Source: Ptychodera flava (lineage: Eukaryota; Hemichordata; Enteropneusta; Ptychoderidae). Taken from it: 64,000 nucleotides of DNA. Under the pieces are notes generated by a model. It had not been told where the DNA came from and made no database searches. It was given only the letters and a program-made list of their open reading frames with translations. The stretch covers positions 1,436,001-1,500,000 of the forward strand of contig NC_091942.1 in NCBI RefSeq assembly GCF_041260155.1, in the 5' to 3' direction. Positions 34,626-45,558 of the stretch are shown here, piece after piece. Position 1 is the stretch's first letter, and each line of letters starts with the position of its first letter. The position numbers were made by a program, and so were the translations under genes.

Positions 34626-35198
34626 TTTTACGTGCAGAGAAAACGAACAAAAGGGTGAACTCAGCAGTTTCCGTTTAAACAAAATTTATTACGAAAACAA
34701 AACTAATTGCTAAGTTAGGGACAGAGTACAAGCTTTAAAAGTTGTACAGACTACTTATCTCAGCTGGGACGGCAAAGCTCCAGTCTCAGAGTTGTAACAG
34801 TCAGTTGGATGAATGAACAGTCCTTTGGCTTGCAGGCTTGAAGCTGCACAAAGACCACAGTATAAATCCAGCGTTGACAGTGAAGGTCTTGAAAAGTCTT
34901 GAGAATGACTACTGCTGGAGTTTAGTAACACACAAGAGACACGATCCCAAAAGTCTGACTGGAAGCTGAGCACGTCCCTTTTATAAAGGCATATAAGAAC
35001 AATCTAGAACTTTTATTGACATGCTAATTTACTGTTCTAAAATTATCTCCCTTACACAACTAATCAACTTTCCAGAACATTCCAAACATGACTAATTGAA
35101 TTCAAGGTTGTGAGGTCATCAAGGGCAGTGACCTGAGAATGTTCTAGACTAATTGAACTCAGGTCATGATGAGTGTGGGGGAAATGACCTACATAACA
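34626..35198 (-). repeat. 5' LTR
   Basis: It is nearly identical to the 3' LTR. Its inner end reads TTTTACG on the plus strand where the other copy has TGTTACG, so the terminal CA of the minus strand is mutated. Confidence 0.9.
34979..34990 (-). promoter_or_regulatory. TATA box of the 5' LTR
   Basis: On the minus strand GCCTTTATAAAA precedes GGGACGTGC. It is a good TATA element in the expected U3 position. The same sequence is in the other LTR near 29408-29420. Confidence 0.6.
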
Positions 35199-35203
35199 AT
35201 ATA

Positions 35204-36156
35204 ATATGCATATATGAATATACAGTGCATTTCAGATTACTACTTGGCCTTTGGATTCTCAAAAGCTCTTGTTAACACACAATCCGTCACTATAAACGAA
35301 AAAGCTGGCAAGGAAACTGCTGAAGTCGGAATGGCCATATCTTCGAGAGTCGTCCATGTGTAGTACGGACCAGCAACCTTTTCATACATTGGAGGTTTAC
35401 AAAAAACAGCAAAAAACAGGATGGTTGAACAGTCTCATATACATTACGTTTACTTTTTTGTACGTGGCACACAAGTTTTGTAGATAACATTGTAGATAAA
35501 AAGAACCGACTCATTTGAGTGTCTGGACTGAACACACAAGGGAATTGCTAAATTACTGAGTGTGTTGATAGTAGAGACTGAAGTTAATTAGTACAGCACT
35601 ATGGCTAAACAAACCATAAAACAATGTATACTTACTGAAGCCAATCTGTTGTTATAGACATACAAGGATAAACAGTGGAGTGGAGTGTATTTTACTCAAA
35701 TGAGTCGGTTCTTCTTATCTACAATGTTATCAACAGAACTTGTGTGGGACATTCAAAAACGTAAACGTAATGTATATGAGACTGTCCAACCATCCTGTTT
35801 TTTGCTGTAACTACTTTCATAGCAGCATAAACGCGTCACAAAAGATGCCGTTCGCCTTCTAAAGAACAATACACTTCGACCAGTGGGACATGCATCTATT
35901 CTCTCATTATCCATTATCGAGGGGTTCTGCCGAGTCGCGACACGGAACGAACATGTTGTGTATTGTGTGATCTGAGAACTTCAATGTATGTATGTGTTAT
36001 ATAATATGCATATATGAATATACAGTGCATTTCAGATTACTACTTGGCCTTTGGGTTCTCAAAAGCTCTTGTTAACACACTATCCGTCAGTATTAAACGA
36101 AAAAGCTGGCAAGGAAATTGCTGAAGTCGGCATGGCCATATCTTCGAGAGTCGTCC
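35204..36156 (+). repeat. Duplicated 5' region of the first sulfotransferase gene with an internal inverted repeat
   Basis: 35204-35357 and 36003-36156 are direct copies (from 'atgcatatatgaatatacag' to 'tcttcgagagtcgtcca') about 799 bp apart, differing at a few sites. The left copy keeps the ATG (35331) but reaches a stop after ten codons (35361). Between them about 35395-35528 and 35688-35815 are inverted copies of each other. The Ty3/gypsy element ends exactly at the left edge of the left copy. Confidence 0.8.
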
Positions 36157-37304
36157 ATTCCTCGGCAGTACGTTTCATTGCCTTCGTTGTGTGTTGTGTG
36201 TGTGTATACATCTTCAGCTCACAACTTGCAACACACTTTCAACTTATACATGGCGAAAACGCAGCGGTATTCAGGGATAGTGTTCGAGTCAACTCGTACC
36301 CTTCATATGGAATACATGGTGAAGATGTCATGACTGAGTCAACAAACAGGGACGAACAGCAGGTGGACAGTTCGAATGCGCCACTGTTCACAGACCGAGA
36401 TAACGATTCAGACATGACGAAGAAACAGATGATAGCTGGTGCAAACACCACCAATACGTGTTACCTCACAATAGTGGACACTACACGAAATGGGGAAAAT
36501 AAGACACTCCTTGTGCGGCGTTCATCGACTGAACTCGAGAAATTGGGCTGCAAAAAGCGGCTACCTAGAGTCCTGACCGTTGGTGTTAAGAAATGTGGTA
36601 CTAGTGCCCTGAGATTTTTCATGAACAGTCATCCACAGGTGATGTTCAGTGATGATGTTGAAGTTCACTATTTCGACAAACGTAATAACCATACTATTAA
36701 ATGGTATCTGGAAAAGATGCCATACACCACACAGGACCAGATATCGACAGAGAAGACGCCGAGGTATTTCGTGTCAGCGGACGCTCCGAGACGGATATTT
36801 GAAGATATTTCGCCCGATGTCAAGATTATCATGGTTGTGTGTGACCCTGTAAATCGAGCGATATCGGATTTCGTCCAAGTCTCGAAAGCACTGAAATCAT
36901 CTGATAGTACAAGACTTATAGCTCGTTTGTCGCCTTTGTACAGTTTAAAGCGAACTTTTGAAGACAGCGTTATCAAACCGGATGGTACCGTCAATATTAA
37001 CACGGCTCTTACTGACGTCGGATTATATGTCAAACACATTCGCCGATGGCTTGAGTATTTCCCACTTCGACAAATTCTTGTTATCGATGGAGAGGATATA
37101 AAAAGAGATCCGTACATGGAGCTAAAGAAAATCGAGAACTTTCTGAATCTTTCACCATATTTCACTAAAGATCACTTTTACTTCGATACTGGGAAGGGAT
37201 TTTTGTTTAGGACTACCAATGAGGAAATGTCTACCGAAAGGCAAAGGGCGCCACCATCCACAGGTCAACAAAACGGTACTATTAAAACTGCGCGAATTCT
37301 TTAA
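36132..37304 (+). pseudogene. Heparan sulfate 3-O-sulfotransferase-like gene 1, C-terminus frameshifted
   Basis: This type II Golgi membrane sulfotransferase would move sulfate from PAPS to a glycan. The start at ATG 36132 gives a short tail, one membrane segment (residues ~14-30) and a Golgi stem. The catalytic domain has 5' cofactor loop VGVKKCGTSAL (151-160), EVHYFD (177-182, with the expected catalytic Glu), STEKTPRYF and 3' motif VVCDPVNRAISDF (236-248), then WLEYFPLRQILVIDGE. After FDTGKGFLFR the frame runs into unrelated residues and stops at 37305. The expected ending (RKCLPKGKGRHHP and on) is present in another frame to TGA 37387, implying loss of two bases near 37203-37212. It has no introns. 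It is a pseudogene unless the break is an assembly error. Confidence 0.8.
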
Positions 37305-37389
37305 ACCCCACGATCAACAATTAGAATTTCTCTTAAATAGGACATTCCATTGGTCTAATGAAGCACCTTTCAATGATAGGTCGGTATGA

Positions 37390-37864
37390 TCTATTTAAGA
37401 CCTTTTGAAATTCTAAAAGCAAATCTGCCGGAGCCTGCTCGCGGTTTGCTGTATTGTTCACCGGGACATCCCAAGGCTGAAATAAGTAGTTCGGGCACAG
37501 TGAAAATTTGATTCACAATTTGACTCTCTAACAAATAGCGGAATGATTATATGACACTCTTATATATGTATGATTGGGACGTACCGTTCTATTTGTAGGC
37601 GGTGTTAAAATTTGATAAATAGTATTTGTTTTGGTGGCGACATTTTGAAACCAACTCTGAGCGTTTGTTTAACAGCGTAGATGTGTCAGCATTGTGAATG
37701 TGGTCTCGTACGTAGATGTCTCCTATGTCGAATGTACTATATTTATTTAAGAAAGACACTTTGTGAGCGAGTCAGGGATGAATGCACACGGTATTGTTGG
37801 TTGCACTGCGAATAATAATATGAAAGCTATTTAAACGGATCTGGCCATATATTTTCGTTGCTGG
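37390..37864. other. No gene seen
   Basis: 3' flank of the first sulfotransferase gene. It is AT-rich with no clear repeat family. Confidence 0.5.
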
Positions 37865-38565
37865 TGTTATAGTCTTACCTCCCCGGTCTGGGGAGTGAAC
37901 TCACTGCTGAGAGGTACTTCGAGATCTTTGACAGAGTAGAGACTCACAGAGTTGTTGGATATCAATGATGGTGGTTTATTACTGAAGTGTAAAGTTTACA
38001 CATCAGATGCCCAGCTATCTCCGACTGAAGATAGTGGGTGATTATCCCTTTTTTTTAAAAGAAATTGTAGCATCCTAATTAGATTAAATTAGTTAAACCT
38101 CCAATCGCTAATCGACTAGTATTTCTTGATTGGTTCAAATAATTAAAATATTCTTCCCTTCAAGAAATACATTACTAAACTTTCTCTGATAGGACATTGA
38201 TCATATAAAATTTTACATAATCTGCATAAGTGACATCATCGTTATACAACATTTCCCTTATGTAATCGTCCCAGGGTTCTGTCTGGAATTTAGGTATTGA
38301 TGATACGAATTCACTCTACTGCCTTGACAATAGATGTCACTAGTACAAGTTTCTACCTGTATCCTTGATACTTAGGTATCAATGACGCAAATACATTGAA
38401 TGTCCCTGACAACGGAGTTTTAACCAAGATGAAGGAAAATTCGTAATGATCATTAACCCTTACACAGACTTGGGAAAGTTCAGCCGTCTCGTTCATTGAC
38501 CTTTGTACAGATTCCGAAATTACAAAAACAATATCAATAAGCCAGAGAAAATTTAGTCTGTAACA
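37865..38565. mobile_element. Solo LTR
   Basis: The 701-bp segment starts TGTTATAG and ends CTGTAACA, a TG...CA element with inverted TGTTA/TAACA ends. CTGG lies directly outside on both sides (37861-37864 and 38566-38569), fitting a 4-bp target duplication. A minus-strand AATAAA (plus TTTATT near 37976) suggests minus orientation. There is no internal coding region, so recombination between LTRs probably removed it. The sequence differs from the LTRs at 29056 and 34626. Confidence 0.65.
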
Positions 38566-38569
38566 CTGG

Positions 38570-39125
38570 CTTGCGTTAATAATGGTTGTGTTAAAGTTTG
38601 ACTTACTGAAGTGCGAATATTACATGCTGTATTGTAACGCTGAAACTTCAGAGAACACCGTAGCCATTCAAACCCAATCAATATGCACCAACATTGTAGA
38701 TTCAGTTGTGTTAATCGTTGGATCGTGTTGCTTGATTGGTGGATGTTGGGGGCTCTCCAGATAGTAAAACTCGATATTATCGAAAAAATCGGCAGTTTTA
38801 TTAGAGTGGGTATTATATGCTACGGTGCACAGCACCGTCCACCGTACAGCGGACTGTACGTGACATGCAAAGCACTCCGTCGTGATAGGTCTCGGTCGTA
38901 ATACTCGAAAAGTTTCATTGTTTATTTTTGGTAAAATTGGTGTGGATAAAAATGCAATTACAAAAAAAGGGAAATAAACAACAATTATGGCTTCTTGACG
39001 ACGTTTCGGAAATTTACGAACTTCCTTCGCTTTGTTGTATTGTTGTGGCTGTATTCATGTGAGCATCCGTAATACAAGTAGTTCTAGTGACAGTGAAAAT
39101 ATTATTTATGTTGTCTCTAAACAAT
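38570..39125. other. No gene seen
   Basis: The spacer between the solo LTR and the LINE fragment contains short chance frames only. Confidence 0.5.
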
Positions 39126-39129
39126 AGAT

Positions 39130-40800
39130 TGGGACGAGAAGAACGGTCAGACAATACAAACGGAAATGGCAAAGCAGTAATTTGACTGTTCGTCGCGAAA
39201 TATTCTTGGCAAAACGGTTGGAATACAGTCGTCGTGCCGACGAAGTGAAAGCCGAGTACCATCTTGCCCGTATCGATGCGGCAGACATGAAAGGACTTTT
39301 CACCATTGTCAACGAGCTCATCGGATCAACGAAGGCGACTGCTAACATCATACCGACTGATGTCTCTCCAAAAGAATTGAGTAATACGTTTTTGAACTTT
39401 TTTCAAAGTAAAATTGAAAAGCTGAGAGCGGGTCTTACGCCAGTCATGGATGATTCAATCATTACATCACCACACTGTTAATTTTCGTCCTTCACTCCTG
39501 TCACTGCAGCTGATAATGAAGTGTTGAAAGTGATTATGAGAGCTCCAACTAAATCTTGCAGATTAAACATTTTAACTACCAATCTATCTAAAGAGGACAT
39601 CCGCAGTATTGTACCTTTTATCACTCACATGTTTAACACTTCACTGTTGACAGGTGTATTTCAACAGAGTTTTAAGTCTGCTGTAATTAGACCTTATTTA
39701 AGAAACCAACACTTGATCACAATGTACTCAAGAACTACAGACCTGTATCAAATCGGCCATTTTTATCCAAGTGAGAGAGAATAATAGCTGAGCAACTGAA
39801 ATCCTACTTATCCGAGCATCACTTATATGCAAGATGTCAATCAGACTATCGTACTTGGCATAGCACGGAGACTGCTTTGCTCTGTGTACACAACGATATC
39901 ATGTTAGTTTTAGATTCACGCAACGATGTAATTCTGGTAATTAATGTTCGACCTGTCAGCGGCATTTGACACTCTAGATCATCGTATTTTACTCCATAGA
40001 CCAGAACGGCGATTTGGTGTCACAGATACGGCTCTTAAATGGTTCCATTCATATCTGTCAAATCGTTTGCAACGCGTTACCATTGAAAGCACTACATCAT
40101 GCGAGGCAATTCTGCGTTTCGGTGTTCCACAGGGTTCAGTATTAGAACCAATACTATTTACACTATATACAGCATATCATTTCATCTCATGATTTAGATT
40201 ACACCTAATATGCGGATGATTCCGGAATATAGGCAGTCTGAAACACCCCTGATGATGCTATAATAGATATAAACAATCTGTTTAGGATTTACGTGGATTG
40301 ATAAAATCAAACACACTGGTATTGAATGAAGAAGAAGAAGTAATTCAGAAGTAATTCAGAAGTAATTCACTTTTCATCACGTTTCAAGAAAGATACAGAT
40401 TGTCTAGAACTTCAAAATTGGAGAATTAGAAATACTTCCATCTTTTTACGATACACAATCTTGGTGTCGCGTTTGACTCTGACGGTTTTATGACGAGTCA
40501 AATAAACAACATATGTAAATCGGCGTATTTTGCCTTACATAGAAAATTCGCTCCCTGATAGATACTCCGACAGCTGAGAAATTAGTTCACGCGTTTGTAA
40601 CATCGCGTTTAGACTATTGTAACAGCTTGCTATATGGAATCAGTCGCTACCAACTACAAAAGTTATAATCAGATGTACAGAATGCTGCAGCTAGACTTGT
40701 TACCGGTACTAGGAAATTTGATCATTAATTTTTAAACCTTTACTATCAGACCATAACATATGAGATGATGCAGTATCTAGCCAAGTTTAACTCTCCTGAT
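39130..40800 (+). pseudogene. LINE fragment (CR1/Jockey-like RT), heavily degenerate
   Basis: Pieces in several frames are in the correct order. They are: QYKRKWQSSNLTVRREIF with the linker before RT; a block ending NTSLLTGVFQQSFKSA; FDLSAAFDTLDHR (catalytic Asp) near 39944-39985; RFGVPQGSVLEP near 40117; YADDS near 40208; LGVAFDSD near 40455; and HAFVTSRLDYCNSLLYG near 40590. The endonuclease is missing, so the copy is 5' truncated. Many stops and shifts show it is an old dead copy, of a different family from the LINE at 19800. Confidence 0.8.
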
Positions 40801-41555
40801 ACGGCTAAACTTTGACCCCGACTCAATGATCCAATCTGCAGACAGTCTTGCGATGGCTATTGTGATGACCACTATGTTCAATGAATTGTCAGGACGTAAA
40901 AGCTTGCATGCTAATTTGTCCAAAGATTTCCAAATATGCACTGAAACGCTAATAGTAATAATAGTAGCTAGACTAACATTGTAAAAAGCATAGTTTCCGA
41001 GTTTCTGTATCCTGACCATGTACGACCTGCCCAGTTCACACTGTTTATCATGCTTTTCCGCGTGATATTTCAATGTGACAAAGTCCTGTTGTGGTAATAA
41101 AAGTACCGTCATTATGTAAGTTTGTTTTATGTGTAATTTGTAATACTGCAACATTCAGCTATAGGGCGCCTAACACTTATGAGAAAGTTGAAAAATATTA
41201 AGATCAAATTATCCAAAATTAGTTTCAATCGTGTTCTGTGGCCATGAAGGTAAAAAGAAAGTACCTTCAATGCTCTGGTAGAATACCGTTTTGCAAATAA
41301 AGTTCCACAGACGTGTTCGACCAAAGTTGCAAAAGTTTTGAGGTCTGGTGCTACCCTATAAGTCTGGCGAGGGCTGGACCACGTGACCACGGGTGCTTCA
41401 GGCTTTGCTCAGTTTGGCGAGGGCTGGACCACGGGTGCTTTAAGCTTTGCTCAGTTTGCTTGGGTAGTCGATCGAAGGCCCGGGATCGAAGTGTGAGGCC
41501 GAAAGCCGAACCTCGGTACTTGTGTACACTACTAGTCCACCGCGGGGGGGGGGGG

Positions 41556-41629
<74 letters not shown>

Positions 41630-42480
41630 ACGATTGGAACTAATTTGGGATAATTGGATGATGAAGTGATGTCTTTAAAATCTGCAAATGTAAGCTCATC
41701 TGCTTTTCTTTTTACGTTACACACTTGTTTATATGAGTAATTGGAAATATTGAGACATCCAGCCAAAGGGCACCTAACATTTTTGAGAAATTTGAAAAAT
41801 ATAAAGATACAATTATATCCTAAATTAGTTCAATTCGTGTTAAATAGAGACAGACAGAAAAAGATTTTCTAAAATCTCTTTCACCAGAGAAATTGACATA
41901 TGTATTTTGATTTTTCCTTATCTTTTGGCCAAAACAAATCTTTATCTCTTCTGAAAAGACGTCGAAAACAGCTGTCAATTTTGGATTAGAGGCGCCTACG
42001 GATGACTTACAGTGCGGATATCGTAAATGTTGCCGAAGTCACCCTCGATATGAGCATTGTGCTCGCCGAACGTTGGCAGCCTGTTACGGGACAATGTCAT
42101 GAACGTCTCAAGGTCACATTATAGATGTGGTTGCTACGGCTATTCTACATATTGAAACACGATAATAAGTAGACGGGTACGTCCCCGGGGGTACGTCGTT
42201 AGAATAAAAATGCAAATATATGCGTTTGCTTACTGATTTCTGTTCCTCAGTCGAGACATAGGCCAAGTCTGTACAGTACATAGTCCAGACATTCTTGCAT
42301 TCACTAACACTGCAGCAAGAAGCGATCGATCTAGTCACAAAAAACAACTGGATTCAAAAACGCCAAAACCAAAAAACCAAAACAAAACAAAAACAAAAAA
42401 ACCCAATGTCGTCATACCACCAACCAAGTACCCTACAGCCATGCTATCGCTAACGCAAGAACAACCAGTTCGAATTCAAC
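40800..42480. other. Repeat-bearing spacer without a gene
   Basis: About 41153-41230 and 41760-41840 are diverged direct copies ('ggcgcctaacacttatgaga' versus 'ggcacctaacatttttgaga'). 41368-41460 holds two ~45-bp tandem copies of 'gcgagggctggaccacg...tttgctcagtttg'. A-rich runs occur near 42355-42405. Frames here lack support. Confidence 0.6.
41548..41625. repeat. Poly-G followed by (GA)n microsatellite
   Basis: A run of G's leads into about 65 bp of GA repeat with one GGAA interruption. Frames rich in REREREREG or SLSLSLSL are artefacts. Confidence 0.95.
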
Positions 42481-42765
42481 AACGAATTCCATAAACAAAC
42501 AAAACATTTGGTTATAGCATAAGCTCAAACTCTTCATCAGAAATCGCCGACAGTTCTTTTCAAAATCATATCACACAGAAATCCATTTTTTGAAAATATT
42601 CGGAAATGACATTTTTATAATATATCTCGGAACACAAACAGATCTAATTAACCTCATCAACACAATAAACAAAGCTGGGTCTTCCTTCAAACCTCACAAC
42701 AAGAAATAACGTATCTTGACAACAAAATCTTCAAAACCAAAGATCTCGGACCCCCCCCCAAAAAA
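42480..42765 (+). pseudogene. Penelope-like element RT fragment
   Basis: One frame reads FGNDIFIIYLGTQTDLINLI then NTINKAGSSFK, and another continues QQEITYLDNKIFK. This matches what I remember of the Penelope RT region around its catalytic motif ('R-Y-I-D-D-I-F-...-W-x-G', then 'I-N-x-x-H', then 'YLD'). The first Asp of the catalytic pair is changed to Asn and a frame shift separates the two parts. It is a short dead fragment. Confidence 0.45.
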
Positions 42766-42971
42766 CAAAAACAAAAAAAACAAAAACAAAACAAAAACGC
42801 ACACGTAATCAGGAGATAGAATTACAACACCCGCTCATGTACTTCGGATTTCGCTCATTTAGTTATCGTCAAGTCATCACACTGAAAATTGGATTGTTTG
42901 AGGAAAAAATATGTCGTAGCGGGTACAACTGCCAGTAAGTCAAGTCAATATACCTTTAAGACGTTATTTTA

Positions 42972-43081
42972 CAACGTGGGGGCTTCGCCCTGACCAAATA
43001 ACTCGTTATCAGCTCATGTCCGTGCACTACCTTATAAGTTGATAACGAGTTATCTGGTCACGGCGATAAGCCCCCACGTTG
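42972..43081. repeat. Foldback, arms ~45 bp
   Basis: CAACGTGGGGGCTTCGCCCT at the left is answered by CGGCGATAAGCCCCCACGTTG at the right end (two short stretches joined by 'ataactcgttatca' and its complement). The loop is about 20 bp. Confidence 0.85.
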
Positions 43082-43854
43082 GTGATCGGCAGAACAAATT
43101 AATGAAGGGGATTAGGGAGGGCAATTAACAGATATGGACTATTTTCTTTGAAATACTATACAGAGATAGCGAGGGTAAAGTAATAGGCACACACTCGACA
43201 CATGTAAGGCGTGAATAATGAAAACAAGTATAATACATGGCATTTATTGATCATATTCATAACTTCTAGACTAATATTGCTTGCCATACCCTGTGGTTCA
43301 TATGATGATTAAAGCGGAAAATGGGATTTCTTGCTTAATCTAATCATTTTCCATAAAAATGAATTTCAATTGTCAGATACCTTGGATGTCACACATCTAT
43401 GTACGCTTTTTAAGGTAGTCTTCCATTTTGTTCAAAACATCACTTTTGCAAAGCTAATCGTCCAGTACCTTTGCAATTTGGTTTATGGTTTAGATGTGTG
43501 TATAGAAATGACGCATTCAGCGATTCTTCAATGATAAATCATGGCACAGTTCACATTTGAAGAGTTTTTGGCTAGGTTGTTCAATTTACAATGTAGATCA
43601 AAACATCATTTTCTCTGTAACCAATGGTGCAGTACTATATTCAGTTCAGGTTTGGTTCATGATGCACTAGTGCCGACAAATGAACTGTTAGTGCTGACAG
43701 GTTTAAATCCAAGATCAGATATTCATCCCAAGGTACATCTTGATTGATACCGCAAATGCGTTCACCCATGACTGGTATAAAGAGGGGATTTCACAGTCCT
43801 TTTATAGCTTTGAGACAAATTGTGATATAATATGGGTATTTGGAGATCAATATA

Positions 43855-44017
43855 GGAATAACGGACGACGCGCTGACCATTATCGTTTATTTGTGGGCAA
43901 GGGCGAGAGGAAAGCCAAAAATTAACGGGCGAGGCTTGCCGAGCCCGTTAATTTGGCTTTCCTCGAGCCCGCGCCCACAAATAAACGTTAATGGTCAGCG
44001 CGGAGTCTGTTATTTCC
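43855..44017. repeat. Foldback, arms ~76 bp
   Basis: The left arm from GGAATAACGGACGACGCGCT and the right arm ending AGTCTGTTATTTCC are near-perfect reverse complements, centred on GAGGCTTGCCGAGC near 43935. Parts recur at 44300-44370 and, inverted, at 49060-49170. Confidence 0.9.
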
Positions 44018-44019
44018 AT

Positions 44020-45555
44020 TATGTTATCAGCGAACCCAAGAAAACCGTAAAAATATCCGAAAATTTCAGGAGCGAACGACAACTGGGCCCCAGAAACTGA
44101 GCATTACGCGACGCACTGTCACGCGCGCTGTAAAATATTGGCAAATCCGGAGATGTTTTCAGAAAAAAATATCTCAACTTGACCTACAAGTGCTCCATTT
44201 TATTTTGTGATTGATTATGATTTACGTTTGAGCTGTAAAGTTACGATACTTTGAGTTGTTAATCTTATTATTCATATTCACGGGCACATAAACAGATCAT
44301 TACTGTGTATTTGTGGTCAGCCAGGTGGTTCAGCTCGACCAATCAAAATGCGACAGGCAGTGCATGGTAATATAATGCGATATGGACTGTGCTTGGAAGG
44401 GTTTTTGTTTGTTTTTGCGTGATGAGAATTACATAGTCAAACGTCGAACTTTTGATATTCGATGAAAACATTTTCTAGGACGTTGCAATACTGCCCTCAC
44501 TGAAAAACTTTGACAAGTGGTCCAATCGCTTCAAAAATAAATCTATGGAAGGGCCCCCTAAGAAAACCAAGGAAGATTGGGCCTGGGGAAATTAGGAGAG
44601 TCATTTGATGACATTCACATGCTTCGTTATTTTCACACAAATAGACTGATATAAAAGTTGGCATCACATTTGCAAGTTCCTCCGACTCAGCTACAACATC
44701 TCTTCATTAAACTCACGATATCCATGGTAAGACATATGATAATAGCGACCCTCCCACTGAAACCCAAAGTATCCCTCTTTCATCTGCCGTTTTCCAAAAC
44801 ATGGTCGTGACCACTTTCATCATTTACATTTCGAGTGGTACTCTCGTTACTTAAAAAACATAGAAAACGCGAACATTTTATCCATTTTTAATGCAATATT
44901 GCAGTAATGAAAATATTTGAATATAGCGTATCTTATGCGAGGCTGTAGGTATATGCATAATAAGGTTGTGGATCATTTGATGACCTCTCGAAAGACACAG
45001 ACGATGCCACTTTCAAGTATGTCAGATCATAGAGAGTGGAACGAAAAGACTGTCTACGGTCAGATTCAGTCAGATATCGAAGCCCTAAATGTTTTTCGCA
45101 TACTGATTTTTTTTATTAGGCAGGCGAGTTGTAGCTGAGTGTACAATTAGCCCTACGGAACGATGTGCCCCTAAAGTGTCTAAAATACTGTGAAACAAGG
45201 TGTATTTTTAAGCAGAATCATCATTTTGTTCGAATGTCCTGATGCCATATGGATGTACCAACAGATATGGCATTGGTCAATGATACTTTAAAGAACGTGG
45301 TTAGGGCGCTGACGTGCAAATTTTGGTGACGTTTTTGCAACCAGGATATGGATATCTCTTTAAAGCCCCTGCTGCAAAACATTTTGCAACAATTTTTGAT
45401 CTGAAGATTTCTTTCCGATTAAATTCCCCTCACCCTCGACCTGACGGTCCACCTTAATTACTTATCCCTCCCACGACAGAGTACCGTCATAGACAGTAGA
45501 GACCGCCTCCCTTCCTCTCTATGTTTCATGCTACCACACAGGTAATAGTATACTG
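44020..45555. other. No gene seen
   Basis: A spacer with short frames (for example 44917-45138) lacking any recognisable motif. 44300-44370 is one arm of the inverted pair with 49055-49130. Confidence 0.5.
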
Positions 45556-45558
45556 CTA

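Larger units (their letters stand above)
29056..35198 (-). mobile_element. Complete Ty3/gypsy LTR retrotransposon with integrase before RT (Gmr1-like)
   Basis: Two LTRs (570 and 573 bp) flank a 5.0 kb interior read on the minus strand. The order is primer site, gag, protease, integrase, reverse transcriptase, RNase H and polypurine tract. Most Ty3/gypsy elements have RT-RH before IN. The order seen here is that of the Gmr1 group described from deuterostomes. The RT and IN sequence types are Ty3/gypsy, not Ty1/copia. ATAT flanks both ends (29052-29055 and 35199-35202), fitting a 4-bp target duplication. LTRs differ by only three substitutions plus seven one-base indels, so insertion was recent. 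Several frame breaks lie in gag and pol. Confidence 0.9.

Noticed and set aside
36051..36131. 27 extra N-terminal codons of sulfotransferase gene 1
   Set aside because: The longer frame begins at TTG, not ATG. The first ATG is at 36132 and gives a membrane segment placed as in gene 2.
36668..37165. 165-aa minus ORF opposite sulfotransferase gene 1
   Set aside because: It is a shadow of the real gene on the plus strand. Similar shadows at 48040-48421, 53767-54129 and 56830-57237 mirror the other copies.
41313..41766. ORFs rich in Arg-Glu or Ser-Leu
   Set aside because: Artefacts of the GA microsatellite.
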